Below are positions 1 through 7,921 of a DNA stretch of 61,870 bases, piece by piece. The first letter of the stretch is position 1; each line of letters begins with the position of its first letter. Under the pieces are notes generated by a model, which was not told the origin of the DNA, searched no databases, and saw only the letters and a program-made list of their open reading frames with translations. The stretch is from an uncultured Lachnospiraceae bacterium. Lineage in GTDB: Bacteria; Bacillota; Clostridia; Lachnospirales; Lachnospiraceae. Location of the stretch: NCBI GenBank assembly GCA_947623805.1, contig CANQHZ010000008.1, positions 1-61,870 of the forward strand. Reading direction: 5' to 3'. A program made the translations under genes and the position numbers.

Positions 1-357
1 GAACGGATAAAACACACCACGGATACTTTTTCGCAGTATCTTATGTATCTTATTCAGGACAAAAAAATGGAAAACGCTGAAGTATGGAAACGCGCCATCA
101 TAGATAAAAAGGTCTTTTCAAAGATAAAAAATAATCCTGACTACCACCCGCAGAAACTGACGGCGCTCTGTCTATGCATTGGCGCCAAGCTTAATCTTGA
201 TGAGGCAAAAGACCTTCTTGCAAGGGCGGGCTATGCCCTGTCCCCATGTGACAAGACGGACATTATTTTTTCATATTTTATAGAAAATGAAATATATGAC
301 ATGATAGAGCTTGACATACAGCTCGAAGAACACGGTCTGCCCTGCATTATTTCATAA
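1..357 (+). CDS. C-terminal part of a small HTH-like accessory protein (5' truncated by window edge)
   Basis: The reading frame is open from base 1, so the start lies outside the window; the ATG at 43 is probably internal because the codons before it continue the same protein. The visible 118 residues are helical and resemble the C-terminal half of XRE-like proteins common on clostridial mobile elements. They include a helix-turn-helix-like stretch (residues about 30-60, around DKKVFSKIKNNPDYHP) and a second helical pair beginning LTALCLCIGAKLNLDEAK. Similar proteins often sit beside TerY-type VWA genes, as here. The precise role is unknown; DNA binding is an inference from the fold pattern. 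Confidence 0.6.
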   Translation, partial: ERIKHTTDTFSQYLMYLIQDKKMENAEVWKRAIIDKKVFSKIKNNPDYHPQKLTALCLCIGAKLNLDEAKDLLARAGYALSPCDKTDIIFSYFIENEIYDMIELDIQLEEHGLPCIIS

Positions 358-366
358 AATTATAAA

Positions 367-390
367 GTCGCTTCGCAGGCGACCGTTTTT
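367..390 (+). terminator. Rho-independent terminator
   Basis: Stem GTCGC (367-371) pairs with GCGAC (379-383) across a 7-base loop and is followed by CG and five Ts. It lies just after the stop codon of the upstream HTH-like gene. Confidence 0.7.
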
Positions 391-401
391 GCATAAAGCT
401 T

Positions 402-410
402 TGGTATAAT
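402..410 (+). promoter_or_regulatory. Extended -10 promoter of the VWA gene
   Basis: TGGTATAAT is a perfect -10 hexamer (405-410) with the extended TG element and no convincing -35. It lies about 50 bases before the VWA start codon at 463, which has a strong AAGGAGG ribosome site. A very similar TTTTGGTATAATAA stretch precedes the Uma2-like gene at 14484. Confidence 0.6.
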
Positions 411-462
411 AAACCCATCAGGAGAAATGTTATGAGGCAACATAAATAAGGAGGGTGATATT

Positions 463-1327
463 ATGTGCAAAGGTTTAACGGAGGTTGTTTTTATTCTGGA
501 CAGGAGCGGTTCGATGAGCGGTCTTGAGTCTGACACAATCGGAGGTTTCAACTCGCTGCTAGAGAAACAGCGTAAGGAAGAAGGGGAGGCGTATATTTCA
601 GTCGTGCTTTTTGACGACATCAGCGATGTGATATATGACAGGGTTCCCGTAAGCAAGGTAGAGCCGATGAATGACAGGCAGTATTATGTGCGCGGTCGTA
701 CGGCACTTTTGGATGCGGTAGGAGGCGCGGTTCATCATATCGCAAATGTCCATAAATATGCGCGGGAGGAGGACAGGCCCGAGAAGACGCTTTTTATTGT
801 AACGACCGATGGTATGGAAAACGCCAGTCGTATTTATACATATGCTAGGGTTAGACAGATGGTAGAAAAAGAAAGAAATGAATACGGCTGGGAATCTTGT
901 TTTTGGGCGCAAACATTGATGCGATTAATGTAGCGGACAGATTCGGCATACAGGCTGAAAGGGCAATCAACTATAAAAGCGACAGCATTGGCACGCAGTA
1001 CAATTACAATGCGCTTTCTGATGCATTATCTGCGGTGCGAAAATCAAAGAGCAGGACTGAAACATCCGCAGTGCTTAATGTTTGGACGCAAACATTGACG
1101 CGATTAATGTAGCGGATAGATTCGGCATACAGGCTGAAAGGACAATCAACTATGAAAGCGACAGCATTGGCACGCAGCTCAATTACAATGTGCTTTCTGA
1201 TGCATTATCTGCGGTGCGAAAATCAAAGAGCAGAGCTGAAACATCCGCAGAGCTGAATGAATGCGGTGCACCGATAGTGAATGACTACAAGAAAAGGCAT
1301 AGGTTTCATAGGTTTGGAAAACATTAA
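463..1327 (+). pseudogene. TerY-like VWA-domain protein, frameshifted and internally duplicated
   Basis: The first 144 residues are a von Willebrand A domain with an intact MIDAS start (DRSGSMSG, residues about 12-19) and the conserved TTDGMENAS segment, as in TerY-type proteins of accessory loci. At 894-896 one base is missing: the expected continuation FLFLGANIDAI is present but in another frame, so the reading frame ends about a dozen codons later at 933. The remaining C-terminal third then occurs twice in tandem (units 902-1080 and 1081-1259). The unit is 179 bases, so even the duplication breaks frame. Family members usually act with metal-stress or phosphorelay accessory genes; here the protein is almost certainly non-functional. 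A sequencing indel could explain the frameshift but not the duplication. Confidence 0.8.
902..1259 (+). repeat. 179-bp tandem direct duplication inside the VWA gene
   Basis: Two adjacent copies (902-1080 and 1081-1259) start with TTTGGRCGCAAACATTGAYG and match throughout except for scattered substitutions. The divergence shows that the duplication is not recent. The unit length is not a multiple of three, so neither copy restores the frame. Confidence 0.9.
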
Positions 1328-1369
1328 TTATTTTGAAACGCCGCACGAGATGCGGCAGAATGGAGGATC

Positions 1370-2044
1370 ATGATGAAGAAAAGAATTTGTAAAATGATAA
1401 CAGCAATTACAATAGCAGTATCGCTCTGCTCCATAACAGTATGCGCAAAGGGCAATCCGGAAGCGGACATCCTCAATGCAGCGACAATCACGCCGACGGA
1501 TACGCCGACAGAATCGCAGCCCTTGAATGATGTAATAAACTATCTGCTGTCACAGATAACTACTCCTGAGATGACGACTTACGATAAGGCTAAGGCGTGC
1601 TACGACTGGCTTATAGCATATATGCAGTATGGAATGCCTGATTTTGATATGGTAGATACAGATTCTTTATATTTTGCAAACTTGGATGACTATAGAGGGT
1701 ATGGAGTGATTATGAGTGCGACAGGAGTATGTAGTGATTACTCGTTTATATATTCAAATATGCTTGATGCAATCGGATTAGACAGTTACCTTATATCAGG
1801 GCTGACGCACAAGGCAGGAGGCGGATACACAGGGCACACATGGGTTGTTGCGAATATTGACGGCGTTGAATATGTTTTTGATCCACAGGTGGAAGACAAC
1901 ATAGCTAAAGGCGGTACGGTATATTATTATCGTTTCTGCAAAACATATGCCCAAGTGCCGGATAAGTACATACCTTATGACACACCAGCTTTTGATGACT
2001 TTTGGGCTTATTATGTGGAAGGTGCAACTACGCCAGTGCAATGA
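1370..2044 (+). CDS. Secreted transglutaminase-like cysteine protein
   Basis: The 224-residue protein begins with a basic N-terminus and hydrophobic segment ending near VCAKG (residues about 8-27), a plausible signal peptide. A transglutaminase-like catalytic core follows. The triad is visible as Cys in GVCSDYS (residue about 122), His in GHTWV (about 158) and Asp in VFDPQ (about 170). Family members are extracellular peptidases, cyclases or crosslinkers; the substrate is not deducible. Two adjacent ATG codons follow GGAGG, so the start may be 1370 or 1373. The next gene starts 20 bases downstream, suggesting a small operon. Confidence 0.75.
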   Translation: MMKKRICKMITAITIAVSLCSITVCAKGNPEADILNAATITPTDTPTESQPLNDVINYLLSQITTPEMTTYDKAKACYDWLIAYMQYGMPDFDMVDTDSLYFANLDDYRGYGVIMSATGVCSDYSFIYSNMLDAIGLDSYLISGLTHKAGGGYTGHTWVVANIDGVEYVFDPQVEDNIAKGGTVYYYRFCKTYAQVPDKYIPYDTPAFDDFWAYYVEGATTPVQ

Positions 2045-2063
2045 CTATTATAAGGAAATAGGA

Positions 2064-2735
2064 ATGAAAAACATATCAATCATAGGCGATTCCATCAGCA
2101 CATATGAAGGATATAATCCTCTTGGATATGCTGTTTATTATGAAGCCGATATAATAAAGGAAAATGATATGAGCACGGTCCAAGATACGTGGTGGGCACA
2201 GGTAATTCAGGAGCTTGGGATGAAGCTTTGCGTCAATAATTCATATTCTGGCAGCAAGGTTACAGGTGCAGGTTTTCCGTCTGCCTGCAGTGACGAGCGC
2301 CTTTCAAATCTGCACATTGACGCTTGTAAGCCTGATGTGATAATGATATATATGGGATTTAATGATTTCGGGAGTGGAGTAAGGGTAAAGAGCCGAATGT
2401 TTCAAAAATATTATTTATGCTTTGAAAGTGCGTATCAGTATATGCTGGAAAAGCTGAAGTATTTTTATCCATCAGCAGACATAATATGCGGAACGCTTAT
2501 GAGGAGCGCATTAAAGGGTTATGATGAGTGGATGTTTCCGGAACAGCTTGCAGGCATAGGAATTGAGGAATATAATAATGCCATCCGTGAAGTATGCAGA
2601 AAGGAAAAAGTATATCTGGCAGACATTTCAAAAATGGGCGGCAGGTATGAAACGCTTGATGGAAGCCATCCGACTGTACGAGGACATGAGATTATGGCGC
2701 ATGCGTGGATTGATTGCTTAAAAAATTTATACTAA
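2064..2735 (+). CDS. SGNH/GDSL-family hydrolase
   Basis: The 223-residue protein has the SGNH hydrolase blocks in order: GDSIST at the N-terminus (catalytic Ser about residue 10), the NNSYSG glycine block, MGFNDFG with the block III Asn, and DGSHPT near the C-terminus supplying Asp and His. Such enzymes are esterases or lipases, often deacetylating sugars or cell-wall polymers. The ATG at 2064 is chosen because it follows TAAGGA and begins directly at the conserved first strand; an ATG at 1947 in the same frame would overlap the preceding gene by about 100 bases. There is no clear signal peptide, so a cytoplasmic role is likely. Confidence 0.75.
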   Translation: MKNISIIGDSISTYEGYNPLGYAVYYEADIIKENDMSTVQDTWWAQVIQELGMKLCVNNSYSGSKVTGAGFPSACSDERLSNLHIDACKPDVIMIYMGFNDFGSGVRVKSRMFQKYYLCFESAYQYMLEKLKYFYPSADIICGTLMRSALKGYDEWMFPEQLAGIGIEEYNNAIREVCRKEKVYLADISKMGGRYETLDGSHPTVRGHEIMAHAWIDCLKNLY

Positions 2736-2777
2736 AGGGCAGTGATAAAATAAAATAACGACAGGCACAGAAATGAA

Positions 2778-2816
2778 AAAAGATAATCATTCATCTAAAA
2801 GAATGGTTATCTTTTT
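2778..2816 (+). terminator. Rho-independent terminator after the SGNH gene
   Basis: AAAGATAATCATTC pairs with GAATGGTTATCTTT across an 8-base A-rich loop, flanked by A and T runs, so it could work in both directions. Nearly the same hairpin recurs at 55505 at the end of the glycan locus. Confidence 0.75.
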
Positions 2817-2852
2817 AATTATTCAAAAGTTAATAATTTTACCTGAGATATT

Positions 2853-2891
2853 AAAAAAGGACGTATGGAATGATGCTGTATGTCCTTTTAT
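2853..2891 (+). terminator. Second hairpin terminator
   Basis: AAAAGGACGTA (2855-2865) pairs with TATGTCCTTTT (2879-2889) with one G-U pair, and the stem ends in T-rich sequence. The homologous hairpin is preserved in repeat copy 2 near 6484-6519. Confidence 0.6.
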
Positions 2892-2994
2892 ATTACTCAA
2901 ATCAATTTTTTCAAAATCAAATATGACAAATTTGTATAGAGGATTAACAAATTTTTATAAAAATAAGTTAAAATATGAGAAAAAATCTCAAATA

Positions 2995-3025
2995 TTGTTT
3001 ACAAAATCTCAAATTAGTATATAAT
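2995..3025 (+). promoter_or_regulatory. Promoter of the ATPase gene with overlapping repeat operator
   Basis: TTGTTT (2995-3000), 17 bases, then TATATAAT (3018-3025) form a sigma-A-like promoter about 60 bases before the ATPase start. The element TCTCAAAT occurs twice, 21 bases apart, on either side of the -35. This is two helical turns, as expected for a regulator bound on one face. Most of the arrangement survives in the second copy at 6600-6660. Confidence 0.5.
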
Positions 3026-3083
3026 ATATTTTATCGGAAGCTGTCATAATACCGTAAAATTATATAGAACGGAGGCTAATGGT

Positions 3084-4310
3084 ATGCTGAGCCAATTTAC
3101 TGTAAAAAATTATAAAAGCATTCGTGACGAGCTTACGCTTGATATGCAGGCAACGGCTATTTCAGAGCATAATGATAAAATTATTCAGGATAAAGATGGG
3201 GAAAAGTTTCTGCCTGTATCTGTCATTTACGGACCAAACGGCGGCGGAAAATCCAATGTGCTTGAGGCAATTCATGCGCTGGCATCTAAAGTCCTGCGTC
3301 CTCTTTGCGCTACCTGTGACAAAAACAACTGTGCATACAAGGCAAGAAAAATTCCGGCAGAGCCATTTGCCTTTACGGAGGAAAGCAGAAGTATGCCGAC
3401 GGAATTTGAAATATTCTTCCGTACTATGGCGGCGGAATACCGCTATATTCTTCATGTAAGAAAAGAAAACGTGATTTATGAGAGCCTCGACCGCATAAAG
3501 ATGGAAACGGGAAGACGTTCTGCCTTGTTTGTGCGTGAGGGAAACAGGATAGACTTGAAAGGCACATTTTCAAAATTTAGGATAAGCGAAGACCTGTCAG
3601 AAACATTGCCGCTGCTTTCGTATCTTGGAATAACTTATAAAAAGAATGAAATTGTGAATGATGTACTGGACTGGTTTGAGGATTCCATAGATTTTTTGAA
3701 TTATGGAAACCCTTATCAGGAGATGAAAATGGCAATAGCAAAATCCGATAAAATCAAGGAATTAGTGCTGAAAATGATTCGGGAAATGGATTTGGATATT
3801 GAGGACTTCCGTATTGAGGAAAAAGAGGAAGACACAGTGGAAGTCTATACGAAGCATATTGTAGAAGGAAGAAATACAGAGCTGGCATTATCCCAGGAGT
3901 CCAGTGGGACTCAGAAGCTGTTTGGGCTTTTGCCTTATATTGTGGACAGTCTGATTTATGGTACAACATTAGTCATTGATGAACTGGATGCAAAAATTCA
4001 TCCGTTATTGCTGAAACATATTATTGGAATGTATACAGATATGAGCGTCAACAGGCGTGGGGGACAGTTGATTTTTACTTCTCATGATTTATCTACCATG
4101 AATAATGATATTTACAGGCGGGATGAAATATGGTTTGTGGCAAAGGGAAGAGGGCAGAATACCAAGCTGTACTCACTGGTAGAATTTAAGGGAGGCAATG
4201 GCGTGTCGGTTCGTAAGGATGCCAAATATGATAAGCAGTATCTTGAGGGAAAATATGGCGCCGATCCGTATCTGCGAAGAATTATAGACTGGGGGAAGGT
4301 CAATGCCTAA
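3084..4310 (+). CDS. AAA15/21-type ATPase (RloA-like, defence-associated)
   Basis: The 408-residue protein has an SMC/RecF-like ATPase core: Walker A GPNGGGKSN (about residue 50), an ABC-type signature around LSQESSGTQKL (about 270), and Walker B LVIDELDAKIHP followed by the switch TSHDLS. This is the AAA15/AAA21 family that usually partners with a downstream TOPRIM or RloB nuclease in abortive-infection and restriction-linked loci. It starts MLSQFTVKNYKSI, typical for the family, with an ACGGAGG ribosome site. The expected partner is missing; only a short HsdS-like scrap follows, so the system may be crippled. A cysteine cluster (CATCDKNNC, about residues 78-86) may bind metal. Confidence 0.8.
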   Translation: MLSQFTVKNYKSIRDELTLDMQATAISEHNDKIIQDKDGEKFLPVSVIYGPNGGGKSNVLEAIHALASKVLRPLCATCDKNNCAYKARKIPAEPFAFTEESRSMPTEFEIFFRTMAAEYRYILHVRKENVIYESLDRIKMETGRRSALFVREGNRIDLKGTFSKFRISEDLSETLPLLSYLGITYKKNEIVNDVLDWFEDSIDFLNYGNPYQEMKMAIAKSDKIKELVLKMIREMDLDIEDFRIEEKEEDTVEVYTKHIVEGRNTELALSQESSGTQKLFGLLPYIVDSLIYGTTLVIDELDAKIHPLLLKHIIGMYTDMSVNRRGGQLIFTSHDLSTMNNDIYRRDEIWFVAKGRGQNTKLYSLVEFKGGNGVSVRKDAKYDKQYLEGKYGADPYLRRIIDWGKVNA

Positions 4311-4404
4311 AAATCAGGTGCCGTTGCCACCATTGGGAGAACAAGAAAGGATAATAATAGCGATGAAAAATATTGTGCAATATTGCCAGTTGAGGAAAGA
4401 CTAG
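4303..4404 (+). pseudogene. HsdS-like C-terminal remnant (type I restriction specificity subunit)
   Basis: An ATG overlapping the ATPase stop opens 33 codons beginning MPKNQVPLPPLGEQERI. The PLPPLxEQxRI motif followed by a short helix is the characteristic end of a type I restriction specificity-subunit repeat. The first codons may belong to the lost partner gene of the ATPase, with the HsdS tail joined by deletion. It is too short to be functional and marks a former restriction locus. Confidence 0.55.
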
Positions 4405-4424
4405 AGTTTTTGGAGGTGTTTATT

Positions 4425-5138
4425 TTGAAAAAATATTTAAAGTTTATTGGACTTTTATTAGTAGCTTGCTTGTTTCCAGTGCTTATAGATAAATTGATAT
4501 TTGGAAATAATATTCCAAGCAATGTTTCTAACGAAACATGGGCAGGATTTTTAGGAAGCTACATAGGTGGAATTGCAACATTGATAGCTTTATTTATTAC
4601 AATAAATGATAATAATGAAAAAATAGAAGAACAGAGAAAGATAGAGAAGGAAGAGGAGATTGCACAGAGAAAATTTTTGCTTAGACCATATTTGGATACA
4701 CAACACAAATTTTTTAATCAAGAGGCAATAGCATTAGAAAATGACAGGGTATTTGATATAGGCGGGAATGATGTGAAAAAAATGCGATATGCTTTTAGTA
4801 TTACAGATGAACAATTGATTCAATCAAGACAGTCTATTTCGAAATATGTATACTTAAAATATTCTATTAGAAATATTGGTGCGGGTAGTGCTGTAGATGT
4901 AAAGATTGTGATTAATAATTTTCCAACAGAAATAGCAATTGCCAAAGATGAAACCATTAATCTATATTTGCTGATAGATATGCAAGAGAGTGAGGAGTCT
5001 ATATTAGACATAAGAATTGATTATTGGGATACTGAGCATCGAGCACATTACTCACAAAAAGACTGTTTAGTGATACACATAGAAGGTAGTCATCAAAGTA
5101 TTGAACCGCGAGAGCATACATATCCAATTGAAATATAG
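4425..5138 (+). CDS. Two-helix membrane protein with cytoplasmic domain, function unknown
   Basis: I choose the TTG at 4425 because it follows TGGAGGTG at good spacing; an ATG at 4383 lies inside the HsdS remnant. The 237-residue protein has two N-terminal hydrophobic segments (about residues 5-22 and 37-56), then a charged helix rich in E and K (about 57-80), and a beta-rich C-terminal domain with no motif I recognise. The architecture resembles small membrane effectors found in phage-defence islands, and its place right behind a defence ATPase fits. This is guilt by association only. It ends well before the terminator at 5269. Confidence 0.5.
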   Translation: MKKYLKFIGLLLVACLFPVLIDKLIFGNNIPSNVSNETWAGFLGSYIGGIATLIALFITINDNNEKIEEQRKIEKEEEIAQRKFLLRPYLDTQHKFFNQEAIALENDRVFDIGGNDVKKMRYAFSITDEQLIQSRQSISKYVYLKYSIRNIGAGSAVDVKIVINNFPTEIAIAKDETINLYLLIDMQESEESILDIRIDYWDTEHRAHYSQKDCLVIHIEGSHQSIEPREHTYPIEI

Positions 5139-5268
5139 TTTTGGTTTTTAGTTAATAGAACTTGGGAAAAATCTTAGGCGCTTTTTTCATGGAAAATATA
5201 CAGCATAACAGGCAGAAGGAGATAGAAATTAATTGCAGAAATCGAACTGGATTAAGAGAATTTCTTTA

Positions 5269-5301
5269 GGCTGTGAGAGATTAAAAATGTCACAGCTTTT
5301 T
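5269..5301 (+). terminator. Rho-independent terminator
   Basis: GCTGTGA (5270-5276) pairs perfectly with TCACAGC (5290-5296), followed by five Ts. It lies about 130 bases after the membrane-protein gene. Confidence 0.7.
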
Positions 5302-5319
5302 GCGTAACATATTGCGCAG

Positions 5320-5571
5320 AGCCATAGATGAGAGTCTTGCATGGCGCAATCAGGAGATAGATGATACTTTTATCAGCTTGTATGTGGATAAGGCAAAAGG
5401 GATACTGATGTTTATAGGGGAAATCTGGTGAGATATGCTGTCATTAAAGAACTTGACGAAACTGTATTGAACCGCTTGATTAACCGTATACTGATAGGAG
5501 AGCCTAAGAAAGTTGACGGTATAAAGACACAGGAGGTGCGGATTGTTTATAATTTTGTTGGGGAGCTGTAA
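5320..5571 (+). pseudogene. C-terminal remnant of a large serine recombinase
   Basis: From 5440 to 5571 the frame VIKELDETVLNRLINRIL...VRIVYNFVGEL* is readable. It is the conserved end (DUF4368-like) of the large serine recombinases that move Tn4451/Tn916-like elements. The upstream 120 bases look like further decayed recombinase sequence interrupted by stops. No catalytic domain is present. The 5139-5663 interval otherwise holds only the terminator at 5269. Confidence 0.65.
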
Positions 5572-5663
5572 AATGTTCTCTCCCATTTCGCTGAAAAGCG
5601 TGTTTATAGTGGCATTTTGCAGCAAAATATGATAAAATAAAAAACAGAGGAGATACATACAGG

Positions 5664-6161
5664 ATGGAAGTTGATATTTTAATTGACAAGATTACAGACT
5701 GCCTGATAGATACAAGAACCGGTGAGGAAGTGGAAACGGAATACCGGATGCGAGAAACGCCGATAAGACCGAAGGATTATAAAGGATGGAAATTTAACTG
5801 GAGTATCACAGAGAAAAACGGGTATGATATATATGAGCTGTTCTTGAAGGGTGACGATACGGTTCAGGGCAGGGTTTCGTTAAAAATTGACGGCGGAGTA
5901 GCTGATGTGGATATTGTAGAAACTGCGCCGCATAATTACAGCCACACAGGAAGATATGAAGGAGTTGGCGCACATTTATTTGCAATCGCCTGTCAGGTAA
6001 GCTTTGATGCAGGTTGTGACGGTTTTGTTGCGTTTACGGCAAAAAGTGATTTGGTGGAGTATTATAAGGAAAAGCTGAACGCAGGGGTATTCCGTGACAG
6101 AAGGATGTATATTGATGAAAATGCTGCAAGGATATTGTTAGACAAATATATGAGAAAGTAG
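5664..6161 (+). CDS. GNAT-like N-acetyltransferase of mobile-element type
   Basis: The 165-residue protein has a C-terminal half resembling the GNAT fold: a strand-rich stretch around RVSLKIDGG, then GRYEGVGAHLFAIAC as the acetyl-CoA-binding loop and helix (about residues 98-115), then FVAFTAKSDLVEYYKEKL. Such proteins are common passengers of clostridial conjugative elements; the substrate is unknown. Ribosome site GAGGAG lies 12 bases upstream. The next small gene begins 8 bases after the stop, indicating co-translation, perhaps as a toxin-antitoxin-like pair. Confidence 0.6.
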   Translation: MEVDILIDKITDCLIDTRTGEEVETEYRMRETPIRPKDYKGWKFNWSITEKNGYDIYELFLKGDDTVQGRVSLKIDGGVADVDIVETAPHNYSHTGRYEGVGAHLFAIACQVSFDAGCDGFVAFTAKSDLVEYYKEKLNAGVFRDRRMYIDENAARILLDKYMRK

Positions 6162-6169
6162 GTGGTAAT

Positions 6170-6352
6170 ATGTTGGCGATGGCTGAAAAAGTGACAGAGT
6201 ATGCACATGATATTGCTTATTATGCGAAAGACAGCAGATTAACAGAGCCGTCTGACGGTAAGCGGTATGAGTGGCGTAAAATGATTGAACTTGCAAAAGA
6301 ATTAGGCAGACCACTCACCGATGAAGAAGCAGAGGAATTTATGGTAAAATAA
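6170..6352 (+). CDS. Small protein paired with the GNAT gene
   Basis: This 60-residue, mostly helical protein is encoded directly behind the acetyltransferase with an AGGTGGT ribosome site. It has no membrane segment and no recognised motif; the C-terminus is acidic (DEEAEEFMVK). The tight coupling suggests a partner or antitoxin-like role, but the sequence alone does not show this. Confidence 0.5.
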   Translation: MLAMAEKVTEYAHDIAYYAKDSRLTEPSDGKRYEWRKMIELAKELGRPLTDEEAEEFMVK

Positions 6353-6369
6353 CGGAAAAAAAACATTTG

Positions 6370-6697
6370 ATTGACTGCTTAAAAATATATACTGAAGGGC
6401 AGAGACAAAATAAAGCAATAATAGGCACAAAAAAGATACTATATAATTATTCAAAAGCTAATAATTTTATCTGAGATATTTAAAAAGGACGTATGGAATG
6501 ATGCCGTATGTCCTTTTTATATTATTCAAATCAATTTTCTGCAAAATTAAATATAACAAACTTGTATAGCAAGGCTAGAAAACTAATTTTCACAAAATAA
6601 GTTAAAATATGAGAAAAAATCTCAAATATTGTCTAAAAATTTTAAATTAGCATATAATATATTTTATCGGAAGCTGTCATTATGTCATAAAATTATA
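6370..6697 (+). repeat. Direct repeat copy 2, with the ATPase gene deleted
   Basis: This is the second copy of 2709-3064, starting with the SGNH-gene tail and including the hairpin terminator and promoter region. Where copy 1 continues into the ATPase ribosome site, copy 2 jumps at about 6697 into AAGGTCAATGCCTAAAAAATCAG. That sequence corresponds to the last bases of the ATPase gene and the beginning of the HsdS scrap (4296-4317). The whole ATPase reading frame is therefore absent from this copy. Confidence 0.85.
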
Positions 6698-6719
6698 AGG
6701 TCAATGCCTAAAAAATCAG

Positions 6720-7680
<961 letters not shown>

Positions 7681-7683
<3 letters not shown>

Positions 7684-7717
7684 AAGCTGTCAAAAGGTGT
7701 ACTTTTTGAAACTTTCA
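7681..7717 (+). repeat. Palindrome 1, candidate recombination site (left)
   Basis: The core TCAAAAGGT-GT-ACTTTTTGA (7690-7709) is an inverted repeat around the central dinucleotide GT, with outer arms TGAAAG and CTTTCA. It begins at the recombinase stop codon. The same core recurs at 7869-7888 with a central AC. Size and layout fit a small-serine-recombinase crossover site; a role as hairpin or operator is the alternative. Confidence 0.55.
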
Positions 7718-7868
7718 CTAGCAATAATATTATATATATATATCAATCAGTTTGCAAGTACTTTTTGCAGATTCCTAAGTTTTTCCCACTAATAAATCAG
7801 AATAATTTCACTTTTTTCACAAATGTAAATTTTAAATATGAAATGATTCTGTTCAATAAGGAGTATTG
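7710..7868. promoter_or_regulatory. Putative invertible segment carrying a promoter that now faces left
   Basis: On the minus strand TTGCAA (7757-7752), exactly 17 bases, then TATAAT (7734-7729) form a strong sigma-A promoter reading leftward, away from the downstream gene. The segment is bounded by the two palindromes. Inversion between their centres (about 7699.5 and 7878.5) would place the -10 near 7844-7849 facing right, roughly 70 bases before the TnpB-like start. In the present orientation I see no good rightward promoter here. The inversion itself is inference. Confidence 0.45.
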
Positions 7869-7896
7869 TCAAAAAGTACACTTTTTGACAATACTC
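7861..7896 (+). repeat. Palindrome 2, candidate recombination site (right)
   Basis: Perfect 17-bp arms GAGTATTGTCAAAAAGT and ACTTTTTGACAATACTC flank a central AC. The inner 20 bases match palindrome 1 except for one arm position and the reversed-polarity centre. Opposite polarity predicts inversion rather than deletion of the DNA between. Confidence 0.6.
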
Positions 7897-7921
7897 GATT
7901 CAAAGAACGGGGGCGGAGTCC

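Larger units (their letters stand above)
2709..3064 (+). repeat. Direct repeat copy 1: terminator-promoter segment before the ATPase gene
   Basis: This segment, from the last codons of the SGNH gene to just before the ATPase ribosome site, is repeated with roughly 80-90 percent identity by eye at 6370-6697. Shared landmarks include the GCTTAAAAA start, a GGACGTAT...GTATGTCC hairpin, the TATGAGAAAAAATCTCAAA stretch and ATCGGAAGCTGTCAT. Apart from the terminators and promoter listed separately, no gene is seen in 2736-3083. Confidence 0.85.

Noticed and set aside
7752-7768. A third copy of the recombination core (TGCAAGTACTTTTTGCA)
   Set aside because: Only part of the core fits; the centre and left arm differ. 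It is more simply the -35 region of the promoter.
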